From CAYMSO01 sp964393185 (GTDB lineage Bacteria > Patescibacteriota > Dojkabacteria > J137): DNA of 41,579 bases. Made by a program: the position numbers and the translations under genes. This document shows positions 1 to 8,152 of this stretch, in pieces; position 1 is the first letter of the stretch, and each line of letters starts with the position of its first letter. The stretch covers positions 1-41,579 of the forward strand of contig CAYMSO010000012.1 of the NCBI GenBank assembly GCA_964393185.1, written 5' to 3'. The notes beneath the pieces were generated by a model. The model worked only from the letters and a program-made list of their open reading frames with translations, was not told the DNA's origin and ran no database searches.

Positions 1-23
1 GGAGACCGTCCCAATTTTGTCAG
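1..23 (+). repeat. Left terminal inverted repeat of the IS relic
   Basis: GGAGACCGTCCC begins exactly at base 1 and pairs with the repeat at 489-512 on the opposite strand. The window may start at the element end because repeats often break assemblies. Confidence 0.65.
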
Positions 24-76
24 TAAGAAAGTGATAGGATATAATACGGGGTTGAATAATTCATAATTAAACCCCT

Positions 77-467
77 ATGAATCTTTTTAAAAAAGACCTA
101 ACTGTAAGTTCTGTTCCTCAAGTCTAGTTACCAAACAACGTAAAAGAGGCTCTTCAATAATCTTTCTGTGTAAAGCATGCAAAAAATACTTTTCAATATT
201 AGACACTTGATAGATAAAAGAGCTCCGGCTACTAACAACTTAATTGTAAGCTTTAATTCGCATTTAGAAGCAAGAGTAAGATCTCTTAAGGGATTTGAAT
301 CATTTAACTCAGCTGAGCTTTGGCTTAATGCGTATGTAATGAATAGAAGATTATCTAAATTTACTGATTGTAGAGGCAAATTTAAACACTTAAACAAAAC
401 TGCACCAATAGCTCACACAGCTATGTATGATGCACAAAATGTTAGTCTATTGAAAAAGGTTAAGTAA
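77..467 (+). pseudogene. Broken DDE transposase (N- and C-terminal pieces)
   Basis: From the ATG at 77 the frame reads MNLFKK. A -1 shift on the A6 run at 89-94 then joins it to a CxxC zinc-finger-like stretch (PNCKFC ... FLCKACKKYF) that stops at 208. A third frame, opening at 177, carries the transposase tail: TNNLIVSFNSHLEARV, WLNAYVMNRR and FTDCRGKFKHLN, a pattern I recognise from the C-terminus of IS256/IS1249-like transposases. A full protein of this kind is several hundred residues. Here only about 40 N-terminal and 95 C-terminal residues survive, and the catalytic core is deleted. The A-run shift could once have been a programmed frameshift, but the product is dead now. Confidence 0.65.
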
Positions 468-488
468 ACTTTTAAGAGAGTATCTCAA

Positions 489-512
489 CTGACATTTTTG
501 GGACGGTATCTC
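489..512 (-). repeat. Right terminal inverted repeat of the IS relic
   Basis: The reverse complement reads GAGATACCGTCCCAAAAATG followed by TCAG, matching the left end with a 1-nt insertion and a few mismatches in the A/T tract. The decamer TATCTCAACT occurs at 481-490 and again at 507-516, so the end is locally duplicated. Confidence 0.6.
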
Positions 513-520
513 AACTACGT

Positions 521-529
521 TGGTGACCC
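521..529 (+). repeat. Left attachment-site core of the island
   Basis: TGGTGACCC is identical to 9766-9774. GGTGACC within it is palindromic apart from the central base, as is common for serine-integrase crossover sites. To its right, GAATC and TTTCGAAC resemble the sequence right of the other copy. To its left only 8 bp separate it from the IS relic. Confidence 0.55.
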
Positions 530-648
530 TGCGTGAATCATTTTCGAACTATTTTCAAGAAAGGCTTATTAACTTGGGTAAGTTGATTAAAGATTTAGAT
601 ATGCTCGCAATTATTCCAAATATTAATGCGTCTATAGAATACAACTAA
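523..648 (+). pseudogene. Stranded recombinase C-terminus (41 codons)
   Basis: An open frame runs from GTG at 523 to TAA at 646-648: VTLRESFSNYFQERLINLGK and 21 more residues. It enters the core as GTG-ACC-C, the same phase in which the recombinase gene crosses the core at 9768-9774 (ATG-GTG-ACC-C). In an excised circle the two would join into one frame, giving the recombinase this tail in place of its present one. No other role is apparent. This is a deduction from frame and core identity. Confidence 0.5.
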
Positions 649-653
649 CTAAT

Positions 654-1094
654 ATGGGTATAAGTGAAAACGACAGAAAAAACGAGGGTAAGCATTTTTC
701 AAGTGAATATCAACCATCAGGTGAATCAAAATCTAAAGGTTGGGAAAGAAGACGGCTTGCAAGAGAATTTATGGATAAAGTATTTGAGATGCAAGAAATG
801 ACTATTGAAGATTTTCAGAAAATGGAAAAGGCTATGACTAGAAGTAAACAAAAGTTTACTATCCGTGATTTGATGGCTAAAAACTATGTATCCAATATGA
901 TTAAATCCGATAAATTAATGCTTGATTGGTTAGATAGACATATTGGTAAAGCACCACAATTTGATACTAAGTCAGAACAAGAAAATTCTAACAAGTACGA
1001 TAAAGTGATTGTAGAAATTATAAATACTCATAAGACCTATGATGATAATGGAAATCTTATTGATATACCTTTTGATAAAGATGTTATTGATTAG
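654..1094 (+). CDS. Small phage-type protein, terminase-small-subunit-like
   Basis: The 146-residue protein opens with a flexible, charged segment (FSSEYQPSGESKSKGWERRR), passes through helical segments, and ends a conserved-looking block with LDWLDRHIGKAPQ. That layout recalls DUF5681-type or small-terminase-like proteins of phages and mobile elements, which begin with a G-K-S-G-N-P-K-G-R-like stretch and end in an 'R.GKA.Q' block. The match is by pattern only. No large terminase, portal or capsid gene follows, so if the relation is real it is a remnant or a co-opted DNA-binding protein. It is the first gene inside the island, 5 bp after the stranded recombinase tail. Confidence 0.4.
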   Translation: MGISENDRKNEGKHFSSEYQPSGESKSKGWERRRLAREFMDKVFEMQEMTIEDFQKMEKAMTRSKQKFTIRDLMAKNYVSNMIKSDKLMLDWLDRHIGKAPQFDTKSEQENSNKYDKVIVEIINTHKTYDDNGNLIDIPFDKDVID

Positions 1095-1162
1095 GTTTGA
1101 GATTTGTTAAACTTCGAGGTAAGATAAGTAAATCAATGTTAAATATCAATTCATAAATCTCT

Positions 1163-2002
1163 ATGGCAGTACCTAAATATGATGATTTATTTCAACCCTT
1201 ATTAGATGCACTTCACCAATTGGGTGGTTCTGGGTCTGTAGAAGAAATTAATGAAAAGGTTGCAGAACTAATTAACCTATCCGAAGAAGATGTAAACGAA
1301 ATACATAGAGGAACTGCAACAAAACTTGCTTATAGATTGGCTTGGTCTAGAAATTATTTAAAAAATTATGGAATAATTGAAAACTCTGAAAGGGGTGTAT
1401 GGAGATTAACAATCAAAGGTCAACAAACTAAATCCATAGATAAAAATGATGTGAGAAAGTCTGTCAGAGAAATGTCTAGAAAGCAAGTTAATGTTTCTGA
1501 TGCAACTGAAAATGGGATAGAACCGAACGAATCATATATGACTTGGGAAGAAGTATTGATTCAAAAGTTAATATCCATATCTCCAGCTTCTTTTGAAAAA
1601 TTATGCCAGAGAATACTTAGAGAGTCTGGATTTATTCAAGTTGAAGTAACAGGCAAAAGTGGAGATGGAGGTATTGATGGTAAAGGCATACTTAGATTAA
1701 ATGGATTGCTGAGCTTCCATATTATTTTCCAATGCAAAAGATATACAGGAGCAGTTACATCAAAAGAGATAAGAGATTTTAGGGGGGCAATGCAAGGAAG
1801 AGCTGATAAAGGACTATTTATAACTACTGGTACTTTCACAAGAGATGCAAAACAAGAAGCAACTAGAGATGGCGCACCGCCAATAGATTTAATAGATGGG
1901 AATTTACTTGCAAATAAATTAAAAGAATTACGACTTGGTGTTGATGTTCGCATACAGGAGGAGGTTAGCATTAACTCGGACTTTTTTGAGCAATATAAAT
2001 AA
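1163..2002 (+). CDS. Mrr-type restriction endonuclease
   Basis: The 279-residue protein has an N-terminal winged-helix Mrr-N-like domain (about residues 1-90; VPKYDDLFQPLLDALHQLGG) and a C-terminal Mrr_cat PD-(D/E)xK nuclease domain (about 135-265). The nuclease core is visible: SFEKLCQRILRESGF, then GDGGIDGKG with D172, then FQCKRY with Q190 and K192, and a later GLFITTGTFT strand. In this family the pair D...QxK coordinates metal, and the enzyme cuts modified (often methylated) foreign DNA. Length and domain order are normal for an intact protein. It is followed after 1 bp by a small HTH gene and then by a restriction-methylase, so this is a restriction module of the island. Confidence 0.88.
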   Translation: MAVPKYDDLFQPLLDALHQLGGSGSVEEINEKVAELINLSEEDVNEIHRGTATKLAYRLAWSRNYLKNYGIIENSERGVWRLTIKGQQTKSIDKNDVRKSVREMSRKQVNVSDATENGIEPNESYMTWEEVLIQKLISISPASFEKLCQRILRESGFIQVEVTGKSGDGGIDGKGILRLNGLLSFHIIFQCKRYTGAVTSKEIRDFRGAMQGRADKGLFITTGTFTRDAKQEATRDGAPPIDLIDGNLLANKLKELRLGVDVRIQEEVSINSDFFEQYK

Positions 2003-2003
2003 A

Positions 2004-2174
2004 ATGGAAAAAGAAACTTATTATACAATTCAAGAAGTATCGGAAATGCTTAAAGTAGCCTATATGACTGTTTATCGATGGGTTAAATCTGGCAAACTTG
2101 AAGCTGTAAAGGCAGGTAAACAATATCGAATAAGCAAAACATATCTTGATAATTATCTAACAAAAGCAAATTAA
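2004..2174 (+). CDS. Excisionase-family HTH DNA-binding protein
   Basis: This 56-residue protein is almost entirely one helix-turn-helix: YYTIQEVSEMLKVAYMTVYR, then WVKSGKLEAVKAGKQYRI. It matches the 'helix-turn-helix domain, excisionase family' (HTH_17) pattern. I chose ATG 2004, one base after the Mrr stop, over an upstream in-frame codon at 1935 that lies deep in the Mrr gene. Such proteins act as excisionases (recombination directionality factors) or as small regulators of the adjacent genes. Its position between two restriction genes fits control of the restriction operon as well as excision. Confidence 0.8.
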   Translation: MEKETYYTIQEVSEMLKVAYMTVYRWVKSGKLEAVKAGKQYRISKTYLDNYLTKAN

Positions 2175-2178
2175 TCAG

Positions 2179-5100
2179 ATGAACTTAATAAATAAGAAAT
2201 TATTAAATCAAAAAGTACAATCTTTTGAATTTCCGACAGGTGATAAATGGGAAGAGATTAAAAAGCTAATAACCAATTGGCAAAAAGCACTTAAAGATAG
2301 CGATTTAGAAAAGACTAAAGAAAAGAGTGTTCAAGGTAAGTTTCTAAGCACTTTCTTTGAGGCTATTCTAGATTATAGTGATGTTACTTCGGGAAATGAG
2401 GAATGGACTCTTATACAGCATCCTAGAATTGAAAATGACAGTAAAGAACCTGATGGAAGTTTGGGTTGGTTTACTAAAGACAAGAAAATCACTCGAGCAG
2501 TAATTGAATTAAAAGATGCGAAAACACAACTTGATAAAAAGCAAAATCGAGGAAGTGAAAAACTAACTCCGATTGAGCAGGCTTATCTTTATGCTACAAA
2601 GTACGATGGTTGTAATTGGATTATAGTTTCTAATTTTAAGGAAATCAGGCTATATAATAAGCATAAGACACAAGAATACTATGAGAAATTTGATGTATTA
2701 GATTTAAACCAAGACTTCGAATTAAAAAGATTTTATTATCTACTCTGTAAAATAAATCTAATTGCCAAAAATCAAGATAGCTTAATTGACACATTGGCAA
2801 AAGATACCACAGAGGCAGAATTAGATATTACCAAAAAGTTTTATGCTCAATACAAACACATAAGGCTTGATTTATTAGGACATCTAACAGCTAATAATCC
2901 AAATGTAAGTAAAGAAATTTTAATTGAAAAGACACAGAAACTCTTAGATAGGTTTATATTTACTCTTTTCTGTGAAGACACAAGTACATTATTACCTCTA
3001 AATCTTGTAAAAAATACTTATGAGCGTGCAATGAACTCACTCTCGCCTAGTGATGAAAGGGTCTGGAATGAATTTAAAGGTTTATTTCTAGCAATTGATA
3101 AAGGTAACGATAGGGTTAAACCGCCTATAAACGCTTATAATGGTGGTCTATTTGCTTTTGATGAAACATTAGACAACCTTTCAATAAAAGATACTTTTTG
3201 GAGTAGTTTAATGAGTCTTGCAGATTATGATTTTGAAACTGATTTAAATGTAAATATCTTAGGTCATATATTTGAACAAAGCATAAGCGACCTTGAAGAG
3301 ATTAAAATGAAGTTGCTTAATGTATATGAGAATACTAATAATGGCGATATTATCACTACTCCTCAAGACTTATTTGTAGAGAAGAAAGGTAGAAGAAAAA
3401 AAGAAGGTATCTTTTATACTCCTGAATATATAACTAGATACATTGTTGAAAATACAGTTGGAAAATATCTAGAAGAGCATCCCAATAAACTAGAATCAAT
3501 AAAGATTTTAGATCCAGCTTGTGGCAGTGGAGCATTCTTAAACCAAGCTCATTCTTTTTTAACACAAGAGTATAAATCAAGATACGATGCTGTAATTACA
3601 GAGAAACAAGAGAAAGGCGAAGCACATACACTTTTTGACTTTAATCCTGCTGAAAACAATAAATCAATACTATTAAATAATCTATATGGAGTAGATTTAA
3701 ACCAAGAAAGCGTAGAAATTACCAAACTAGCTTTATGGTTAAAAACAGCAAGAAGCACTGAACCACTACAAAATCTTGATAAGAATATTAAGAATGGTAA
3801 TTCATTAATTGATGATTCTGAAATTGCAGGTAATAAAGCATTTAATTGGAAAACTGAGTTTAGTGAGATTATGAATGATGGTGGATTTGATGTGATTATA
3901 GGTAATCCCCCTTATGTGTTTGGTAGAGAAAACTTTACAGATTCTGAAAAGTCTTATTACAATAAAACATTTGAAACATCAGAATATCAAATAAATACTT
4001 TTGTTATTTTCATTGAGAAAGCTCTGAAACTTTTAAAGAAAGGTGGTTATCTAGGTTTTGTAATACCAAACTCTATTTTAAAACTAAGCACAATATCTAA
4101 ATTAAGAAAATACATCTTAAAAGAGTCAAAAATACTTAATATTGTTACATTGGAAGGATATTCATTTGAGAATGTAAATGTGGAAACAGTTATAGTTGTT
4201 TTAAGAAAGGGAGGTAAGACAGAAAATATAGAATATCTAAATATTGGTTCACAGATCGATATAGTTAAGCGGGATGTAAAAATAATTGATGGTTCGGACT
4301 GGATTAATACTGATAATTCAGATTTTGACATATTTACAAATGATGAAGATAAGAAGTTACTTACTAAGATTCAGTCAAACAGTAACTCATTAGACAAATT
4401 CTATAAGGTCAGTACTGGGTTAAAAGCATATCAAGAAGGCAAAGGTAATCCTAAACAAACTAAAGATACTGTTAAAAATAGACCTTTCGATTCTAATGAA
4501 AAATTAGGAGAGGATTATTACAAATACCTAGATGGTAAATCTATATCAAGATACAGAATCCATAGTTTTAGTTACTGGTTAAAATATGGTAATCATCTTG
4601 CAGAACCTCGTAAATTTGAAGTATTTAGTCTTCCAAGAGTTTTAATTAGAGAAATTACATCAAAGCACCCATACTCATTTTCAGCAATGTTTGTTACAGA
4701 TACTTACCTAAATAATCTTAGTCTTATAAATATCCTATCAGTGAATGATAGTAGTCTAGACTTACAATATCTAACTGGTTATTTAAACAGCAAATTAGCT
4801 TCATATATTTTTACAAAGACTAATCCTAAAGCTAATAGAAGTATGTTTCCTAAAGTAATTTTAGGTAATTTAAAATCATTTCCATTACCTAAGTGTACCA
4901 ATGAGCAGAGAACTGTAATCTCGAATCTTGTCGAAAGAATAATTATTCTGTTTGAGCAATTAGGAGTATTAACAGATGAAACTAGAGAGTTATTGCAAGC
5001 CAAATATAAGATAAGTAAAATGCCTATCATTTTTAAAGATATATTTTCTATAGGTTTTAATGGACTACTGACAGAAATAGAAAAACTAAAAGTTAGATTA

Positions 5101-5277
5101 AATACACTGGAGCAGGATGAATTACAAAATTGGTATAAGTTAAAGAATAGAAAGTATCAAGAATTAACAAGCGAAATTACAAATATAAATAATCAGATTG
5201 ATAAAGAAATCTATAGATTGTATAGCTTAACAGAAGACGAAATAAACATTGTTGAAAATTATTATGAAAATAAATAA
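2179..5277 (+). CDS. Type IIG restriction enzyme / N6-adenine methyltransferase
   Basis: The 1032-residue protein fuses nuclease, methyltransferase and target recognition, as in Eco57I-like type IIG enzymes. The N-terminus has a PD-(D/E)xK pattern: EPDGS (P91-D92), then VIELKD (E110, K112). A helical linker leads to the SAM-binding motif LDPACGSGAFL near residue 444 and the catalytic motif GNPPYVFG (NPPY near residue 576), which marks amino-methyltransferases acting on adenine. Residues after about 720 form the specificity region, including a block around YLDGKSISRY, and the end is coiled-coil-like. One polypeptide thus methylates host DNA and cuts unmodified DNA. It starts 4 bp after the HTH gene, and its 3' end overlaps the HEPN-like gene by 14 bp. 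Confidence 0.9.
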   Translation: MNLINKKLLNQKVQSFEFPTGDKWEEIKKLITNWQKALKDSDLEKTKEKSVQGKFLSTFFEAILDYSDVTSGNEEWTLIQHPRIENDSKEPDGSLGWFTKDKKITRAVIELKDAKTQLDKKQNRGSEKLTPIEQAYLYATKYDGCNWIIVSNFKEIRLYNKHKTQEYYEKFDVLDLNQDFELKRFYYLLCKINLIAKNQDSLIDTLAKDTTEAELDITKKFYAQYKHIRLDLLGHLTANNPNVSKEILIEKTQKLLDRFIFTLFCEDTSTLLPLNLVKNTYERAMNSLSPSDERVWNEFKGLFLAIDKGNDRVKPPINAYNGGLFAFDETLDNLSIKDTFWSSLMSLADYDFETDLNVNILGHIFEQSISDLEEIKMKLLNVYENTNNGDIITTPQDLFVEKKGRRKKEGIFYTPEYITRYIVENTVGKYLEEHPNKLESIKILDPACGSGAFLNQAHSFLTQEYKSRYDAVITEKQEKGEAHTLFDFNPAENNKSILLNNLYGVDLNQESVEITKLALWLKTARSTEPLQNLDKNIKNGNSLIDDSEIAGNKAFNWKTEFSEIMNDGGFDVIIGNPPYVFGRENFTDSEKSYYNKTFETSEYQINTFVIFIEKALKLLKKGGYLGFVIPNSILKLSTISKLRKYILKESKILNIVTLEGYSFENVNVETVIVVLRKGGKTENIEYLNIGSQIDIVKRDVKIIDGSDWINTDNSDFDIFTNDEDKKLLTKIQSNSNSLDKFYKVSTGLKAYQEGKGNPKQTKDTVKNRPFDSNEKLGEDYYKYLDGKSISRYRIHSFSYWLKYGNHLAEPRKFEVFSLPRVLIREITSKHPYSFSAMFVTDTYLNNLSLINILSVNDSSLDLQYLTGYLNSKLASYIFTKTNPKANRSMFPKVILGNLKSFPLPKCTNEQRTVISNLVERIIILFEQLGVLTDETRELLQAKYKISKMPIIFKDIFSIGFNGLLTEIEKLKVRLNTLEQDELQNWYKLKNRKYQELTSEITNINNQIDKEIYRLYSLTEDEINIVENYYENK

Positions 5278-6178
5278 GGTTCAATTTCAAAATGACCTAA
5301 AGAATGTACGATGGGCTTTACAAGGTGATTCATTTGAGCAGAAATATGGGCATATTGTAACTGATACATTTCCAAATCTTGAAGAATTTTGGCAGAAATT
5401 TGTTGTGCCTTCCACTGGGAGAGTGCATAAGAATACAGAGTTTATACGACAACCTGATGTAATAAATAGCAAAATCTCAATAATAGGTAATCATAACTAT
5501 GTGATATTTCAACATATAATCAAATGCTACTCACTTATTGAAAGTCAAGATTACTTTGCAGTTGATGATTTTTATACACATTTAGTTGCCTCGCTTGATA
5601 ACTTTGAGCAACTAGTCGAAAAGTTTACATTAGCGTTGGCAGAGTATGACACTACATTCAAGCCTACCTTTCTATCGGAACTATCCGAAAACGATTTCAT
5701 AAAAAAAATGAAAGTCTGGTATAGGAGTTCTTACAAGGATTTATATAACAATTATAAAAGTAGGGGTAAATTTTCCATAGAGTTACAAAATATAAACCAG
5801 TACACATTGTTACAACAAGTCTTTGGAGCAAAGGAGTTAAAAGAATATAGTAAATTTAATCAAGAGGTCAGACAGACAAGAAATTTATACGCTCACGGAG
5901 TTAGAATAGGAAACATAGTGATACCACAGCTAAATGTTAGTTTCCAACCAAAACACTCTAAAATCCTAGACTATAGGGATGATTATAGAAAGGTTTTTAA
6001 AGTTCAATCAGACCAAAAGAAATTTATTGAAGATTTTATTGAAACTAAGACTCAAATGCAGAAGGATATAAGTAATCTAAAGAATCTGCTTAATTTACTT
6101 TATGAAAAACTACTAGTTATGATAACGAATGCACCTGATAGTTTTTATAAAGAAATGTATTCAATTGAATTTGAATAA
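5264..6178 (+). CDS. HEPN-like protein coupled to the restriction enzyme
   Basis: This 304-residue, mainly helical protein has no family name I can give with certainty. Near residue 210 it carries RQTRNLYAHGVR, which contains RNLYAH, an R-x4-H motif typical of HEPN RNases, within a segment of predicted helices. I use ATG 5264, which overlaps the restriction-methylase stop by 14 bp and suggests translational coupling. An in-frame TTG at 5249 is less likely. HEPN proteins in defence islands usually cleave RNA when a partner senses infection. The tight coupling suggests it works with, or backs up, the type IIG enzyme, for example responding when restriction fails. That role is inference. Confidence 0.55.
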   Translation: MKINKVQFQNDLKNVRWALQGDSFEQKYGHIVTDTFPNLEEFWQKFVVPSTGRVHKNTEFIRQPDVINSKISIIGNHNYVIFQHIIKCYSLIESQDYFAVDDFYTHLVASLDNFEQLVEKFTLALAEYDTTFKPTFLSELSENDFIKKMKVWYRSSYKDLYNNYKSRGKFSIELQNINQYTLLQQVFGAKELKEYSKFNQEVRQTRNLYAHGVRIGNIVIPQLNVSFQPKHSKILDYRDDYRKVFKVQSDQKKFIEDFIETKTQMQKDISNLKNLLNLLYEKLLVMITNAPDSFYKEMYSIEFE

Positions 6179-6223
6179 CAATCACTAAATAAAAATAATT
6201 ATCGATGCTAAAGATTTATATAA

Positions 6224-7138
6224 ATGAATAAAATTACCCAAATAACAAGAAAAGTTATCTTTGATGAGATGAGACTTTCTGATGTTTTCTATCTTGGAAA
6301 GGATATTGAAGAGCCTGCATTTTGGGAAAGGTTATATCCTTTAAGTGATATGCCTTCTATGGATAGCAGATACCCTAATATGTCTGGAGATTTATGGCAA
6401 CACAGAGTAAATAACTTTGATTGGGATGATTATTGGTTTCTAAGTGATTCAAGAATTAATATGATGACTTGTTCAGATGAAGACTTTTTACGCTTTCTTG
6501 CAGAAACTATTCACCCTTTAGTAAGAACAAACAAAGAGGAGGTAAATACACTTCTAGAACTGTACAATAAAAGTTTGAAAGAAGATGGTTATAGATTGCA
6601 AATTATAAAAACAATATCTGGCAGGGGAATTTATGGTGGTATCGAAATAAAAAGTGGTAAACATACTGATACTATTATGGTTGAAGTATCACAGAAGATT
6701 GATATTTTAGATAGTCAGTATATTCATAAACAACTAGATTCTTTAAGAATACAGAAAGATACTAATTCTGAATATGTAATAGGTCAATGTAAGGAACTCA
6801 TAGAGTCTTTTTGCAAATCAATATTAGAAAAGAAGGGGGTGCAGGAAGTTGATAATTTTGATTTCCCTTCGTTAATCAAAGAAGTTAATAATATCTTAGG
6901 CTTGATGCCTTCCAATGTGAGTGAGGAAAAGAGAGGTTCAGAAATAATTAAAAAGATTTTAGGTTCTGCAACCACAATTGCATACAACATCAATGAGCTT
7001 AGAGGTTTATATGGAACAGGACACGGTAAAAAGGCATCCTATTCTGGCTTGAATGAAAGGCACGCAAATCTAGTTTTAGGAATGACAACAACATTATTAC
7101 TCTTCTGGTTAGATACCTACCAATTAAAATCACAGTGA
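6224..7138 (+). CDS. Abortive-infection protein (AbiJ N-terminal / Abi_C-like)
   Basis: The 304-residue protein has an N-terminal region (about 1-110; TRKVIFDEMRLSDVFYLGK, then FWERLYPLSDMPS) like the AbiJ N-terminal domain 3 family. Its C-terminal region (about 215-300) ends in LRGLYGTGHGKK and RHANLVLGMTTTLLLFWLDT, matching the 'abortive infection C-terminus' (Abi_C) pattern LRN.yG.gHG...rhA. HEPN-like Abi C-termini are thought to be RNases that shut down an infected cell. An RxxxGTGH-like stretch is present (R-G-L-Y-G-T-G-H). It sits directly after the HEPN-like gene and adds a third antiviral layer to the island. Family-level recognition is by motif only. Confidence 0.7.
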   Translation: MNKITQITRKVIFDEMRLSDVFYLGKDIEEPAFWERLYPLSDMPSMDSRYPNMSGDLWQHRVNNFDWDDYWFLSDSRINMMTCSDEDFLRFLAETIHPLVRTNKEEVNTLLELYNKSLKEDGYRLQIIKTISGRGIYGGIEIKSGKHTDTIMVEVSQKIDILDSQYIHKQLDSLRIQKDTNSEYVIGQCKELIESFCKSILEKKGVQEVDNFDFPSLIKEVNNILGLMPSNVSEEKRGSEIIKKILGSATTIAYNINELRGLYGTGHGKKASYSGLNERHANLVLGMTTTLLLFWLDTYQLKSQ

Positions 7139-7156
7139 ACTTGTCAGTATTTTAGC

Positions 7157-7180
7157 AAACCTTACTTGACTGTAAGGTTT
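7157..7180 (+). promoter_or_regulatory. Perfect 9-bp inverted repeat before the MerR-like gene
   Basis: AAACCTTAC (7157-7165) and GTAAGGTTT (7172-7180) are separated by TTGACT. There is no T-tract after it, so an operator is as likely as a terminator for the Abi gene. It lies 40 bp before the MerR-like start codon, consistent with autoregulation. Confidence 0.5.
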
Positions 7181-7219
7181 CCAAGTATTATCATAAAGTA
7201 TACATTATTGTAATATTTT

Positions 7220-8044
7220 ATGAATTATTTATCACATCAAGTACAATACCTTTTTCAAGCAATCTGCATTAAATATCCCTCTCTTTTAAATGAAATAAGA
7301 GAAAGGCGCTTCACAGTTGGTGATACTGGCTTTACATCAAGAAATATCAATACTCTCGATGAACTTAATCTATTACCTAAAACAAGGGATTCAGAAACAC
7401 AATGGAGAAAGTTTAATCTTAATGATTTGCTTTACATATACATTATTGAACAATGCAAGAAGTTTAATATTGATAGCAAACTTTTAAGAAGTATTCAAAA
7501 TCTATTTTATGCAGAAACCACAAACTATAAAGAATTTGGCGAAGTAACACCAACAGAGCAAGCATTAATTGTAATGTTAACAGAATCAGTACCAATTAAT
7601 ATAAAGTTGTATTCTGCTGGTATAGCAATAATTTCAGACATTCAAGCCTTCGATATTTATGAAGCATTAAGTAAGACAGCAATGTACATAGATGTCTACA
7701 ATACATTTAATGACCAAATACAGAAGTTCAAAAACAATGAAGAGTTTAAGAAAAAATACGATTTAACAGAGTTCGAAGATGCCTATCCACTTAAAGCATT
7801 TCAACCAAAAGATGCTAAATTATTAAATTTATTAAAAGATAAAGAGATTTATAGAGTGACAATTACTAAGAAACCTGATGGCAGTTTAGAAGTTGTAGGA
7901 GAACAATCAGGAAATAATCCTAATCTTACAATGGAAGATATAAAAGGTCTTCTAGGTGTAGGTGGATATGGAAAAATTGAAATAGGATTTGAAGAAGGTA
8001 AAACTCAGGACTATATAATTAGAAGAAAACAGAAGATTAAGTAA
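7220..8044 (+). CDS. MerR-like HTH regulator of the island
   Basis: The 274-residue protein has a MerR-type winged-helix N-terminus (about residues 25-95): FTVGDTGFTSRNINTLDELN, LLPKTRD, then WRKFNLNDLLYIYIIEQC and FNIDSKLLRSIQNLF. The middle (about 110-190) is helical, with TPTEQALIVMLTESV. The C-terminal part ends in GYGKIEIGFEEGKT and a basic tail. No metal-binding cysteine cluster is visible, so this is not a classical metal sensor. The gene stands alone between two small intergenic regions that contain palindromes and direct repeats, so it may control the recombinase operon at 8153-9869. Confidence 0.55.
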   Translation: MNYLSHQVQYLFQAICIKYPSLLNEIRERRFTVGDTGFTSRNINTLDELNLLPKTRDSETQWRKFNLNDLLYIYIIEQCKKFNIDSKLLRSIQNLFYAETTNYKEFGEVTPTEQALIVMLTESVPINIKLYSAGIAIISDIQAFDIYEALSKTAMYIDVYNTFNDQIQKFKNNEEFKKKYDLTEFEDAYPLKAFQPKDAKLLNLLKDKEIYRVTITKKPDGSLEVVGEQSGNNPNLTMEDIKGLLGVGGYGKIEIGFEEGKTQDYIIRRKQKIK

Positions 8045-8060
8045 CAACAATTACTTATCT

Positions 8061-8080
8061 GTATGGAGAAACCCTCTGGC
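8061..8080 (+). repeat. Direct repeat copy 1 upstream of the recombinase operon
   Basis: GTATGGAGAAACCCTCTGGC here and GTATGGAGATGAACTCTGGC at 8110-8129 differ at four positions and start 49 bp apart, about five helical turns. They look like paired binding sites for a regulator. Confidence 0.6.
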
Positions 8081-8109
8081 AGTAAGTATTATATTATTTT
8101 TAGTATTTA

Positions 8110-8129
8110 GTATGGAGATGAACTCTGGC
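8110..8129 (+). repeat. Direct repeat copy 2 upstream of the recombinase operon
   Basis: GTATGGAGATGAACTCTGGC is the second copy, sharing its last base with the palindrome at 8129-8150. See the first copy at 8061. Confidence 0.6.
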
Positions 8130-8150
8130 TAAAGCAAGTAATTGCTTTAG
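8129..8150 (+). promoter_or_regulatory. Palindrome immediately before the recombinase operon
   Basis: CTAAAGCAA (8129-8137) and TTGCTTTAG (8142-8150) form a perfect 9-bp inverted repeat around GTAA. It ends 2 bp before the ATG at 8153. In mRNA it would fold over the ribosome-binding region; in DNA it could be an operator. Confidence 0.6.
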
Positions 8151-8152
8151 TT

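Larger units (their letters stand above)
1..512. mobile_element. Internally deleted insertion-sequence relic
   Basis: The segment is bounded by imperfect inverted repeats: positions 1-23 (GGAGACCGTCCCAATTTTG then TCAG) match the reverse complement of 489-512, sharing CCGTCCCAA and TGTCAG. Between them lie a zinc-finger-like N-terminal piece and a C-terminal piece of a DDE transposase, with the catalytic middle missing. At about 0.5 kb it is far shorter than an autonomous element and should move only in trans. The family resembles IS256/IS1249-type elements by the C-terminal motif, but I cannot assign it firmly. It lies 8 bp from the island core at 521. The left flank is outside the window, so a target duplication cannot be tested. 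Confidence 0.7.

Noticed and set aside
1636..2028. 130-codon minus-strand frame opposite the Mrr gene
   Set aside because: It is antisense to a clear Mrr endonuclease and its protein has no recognisable features.
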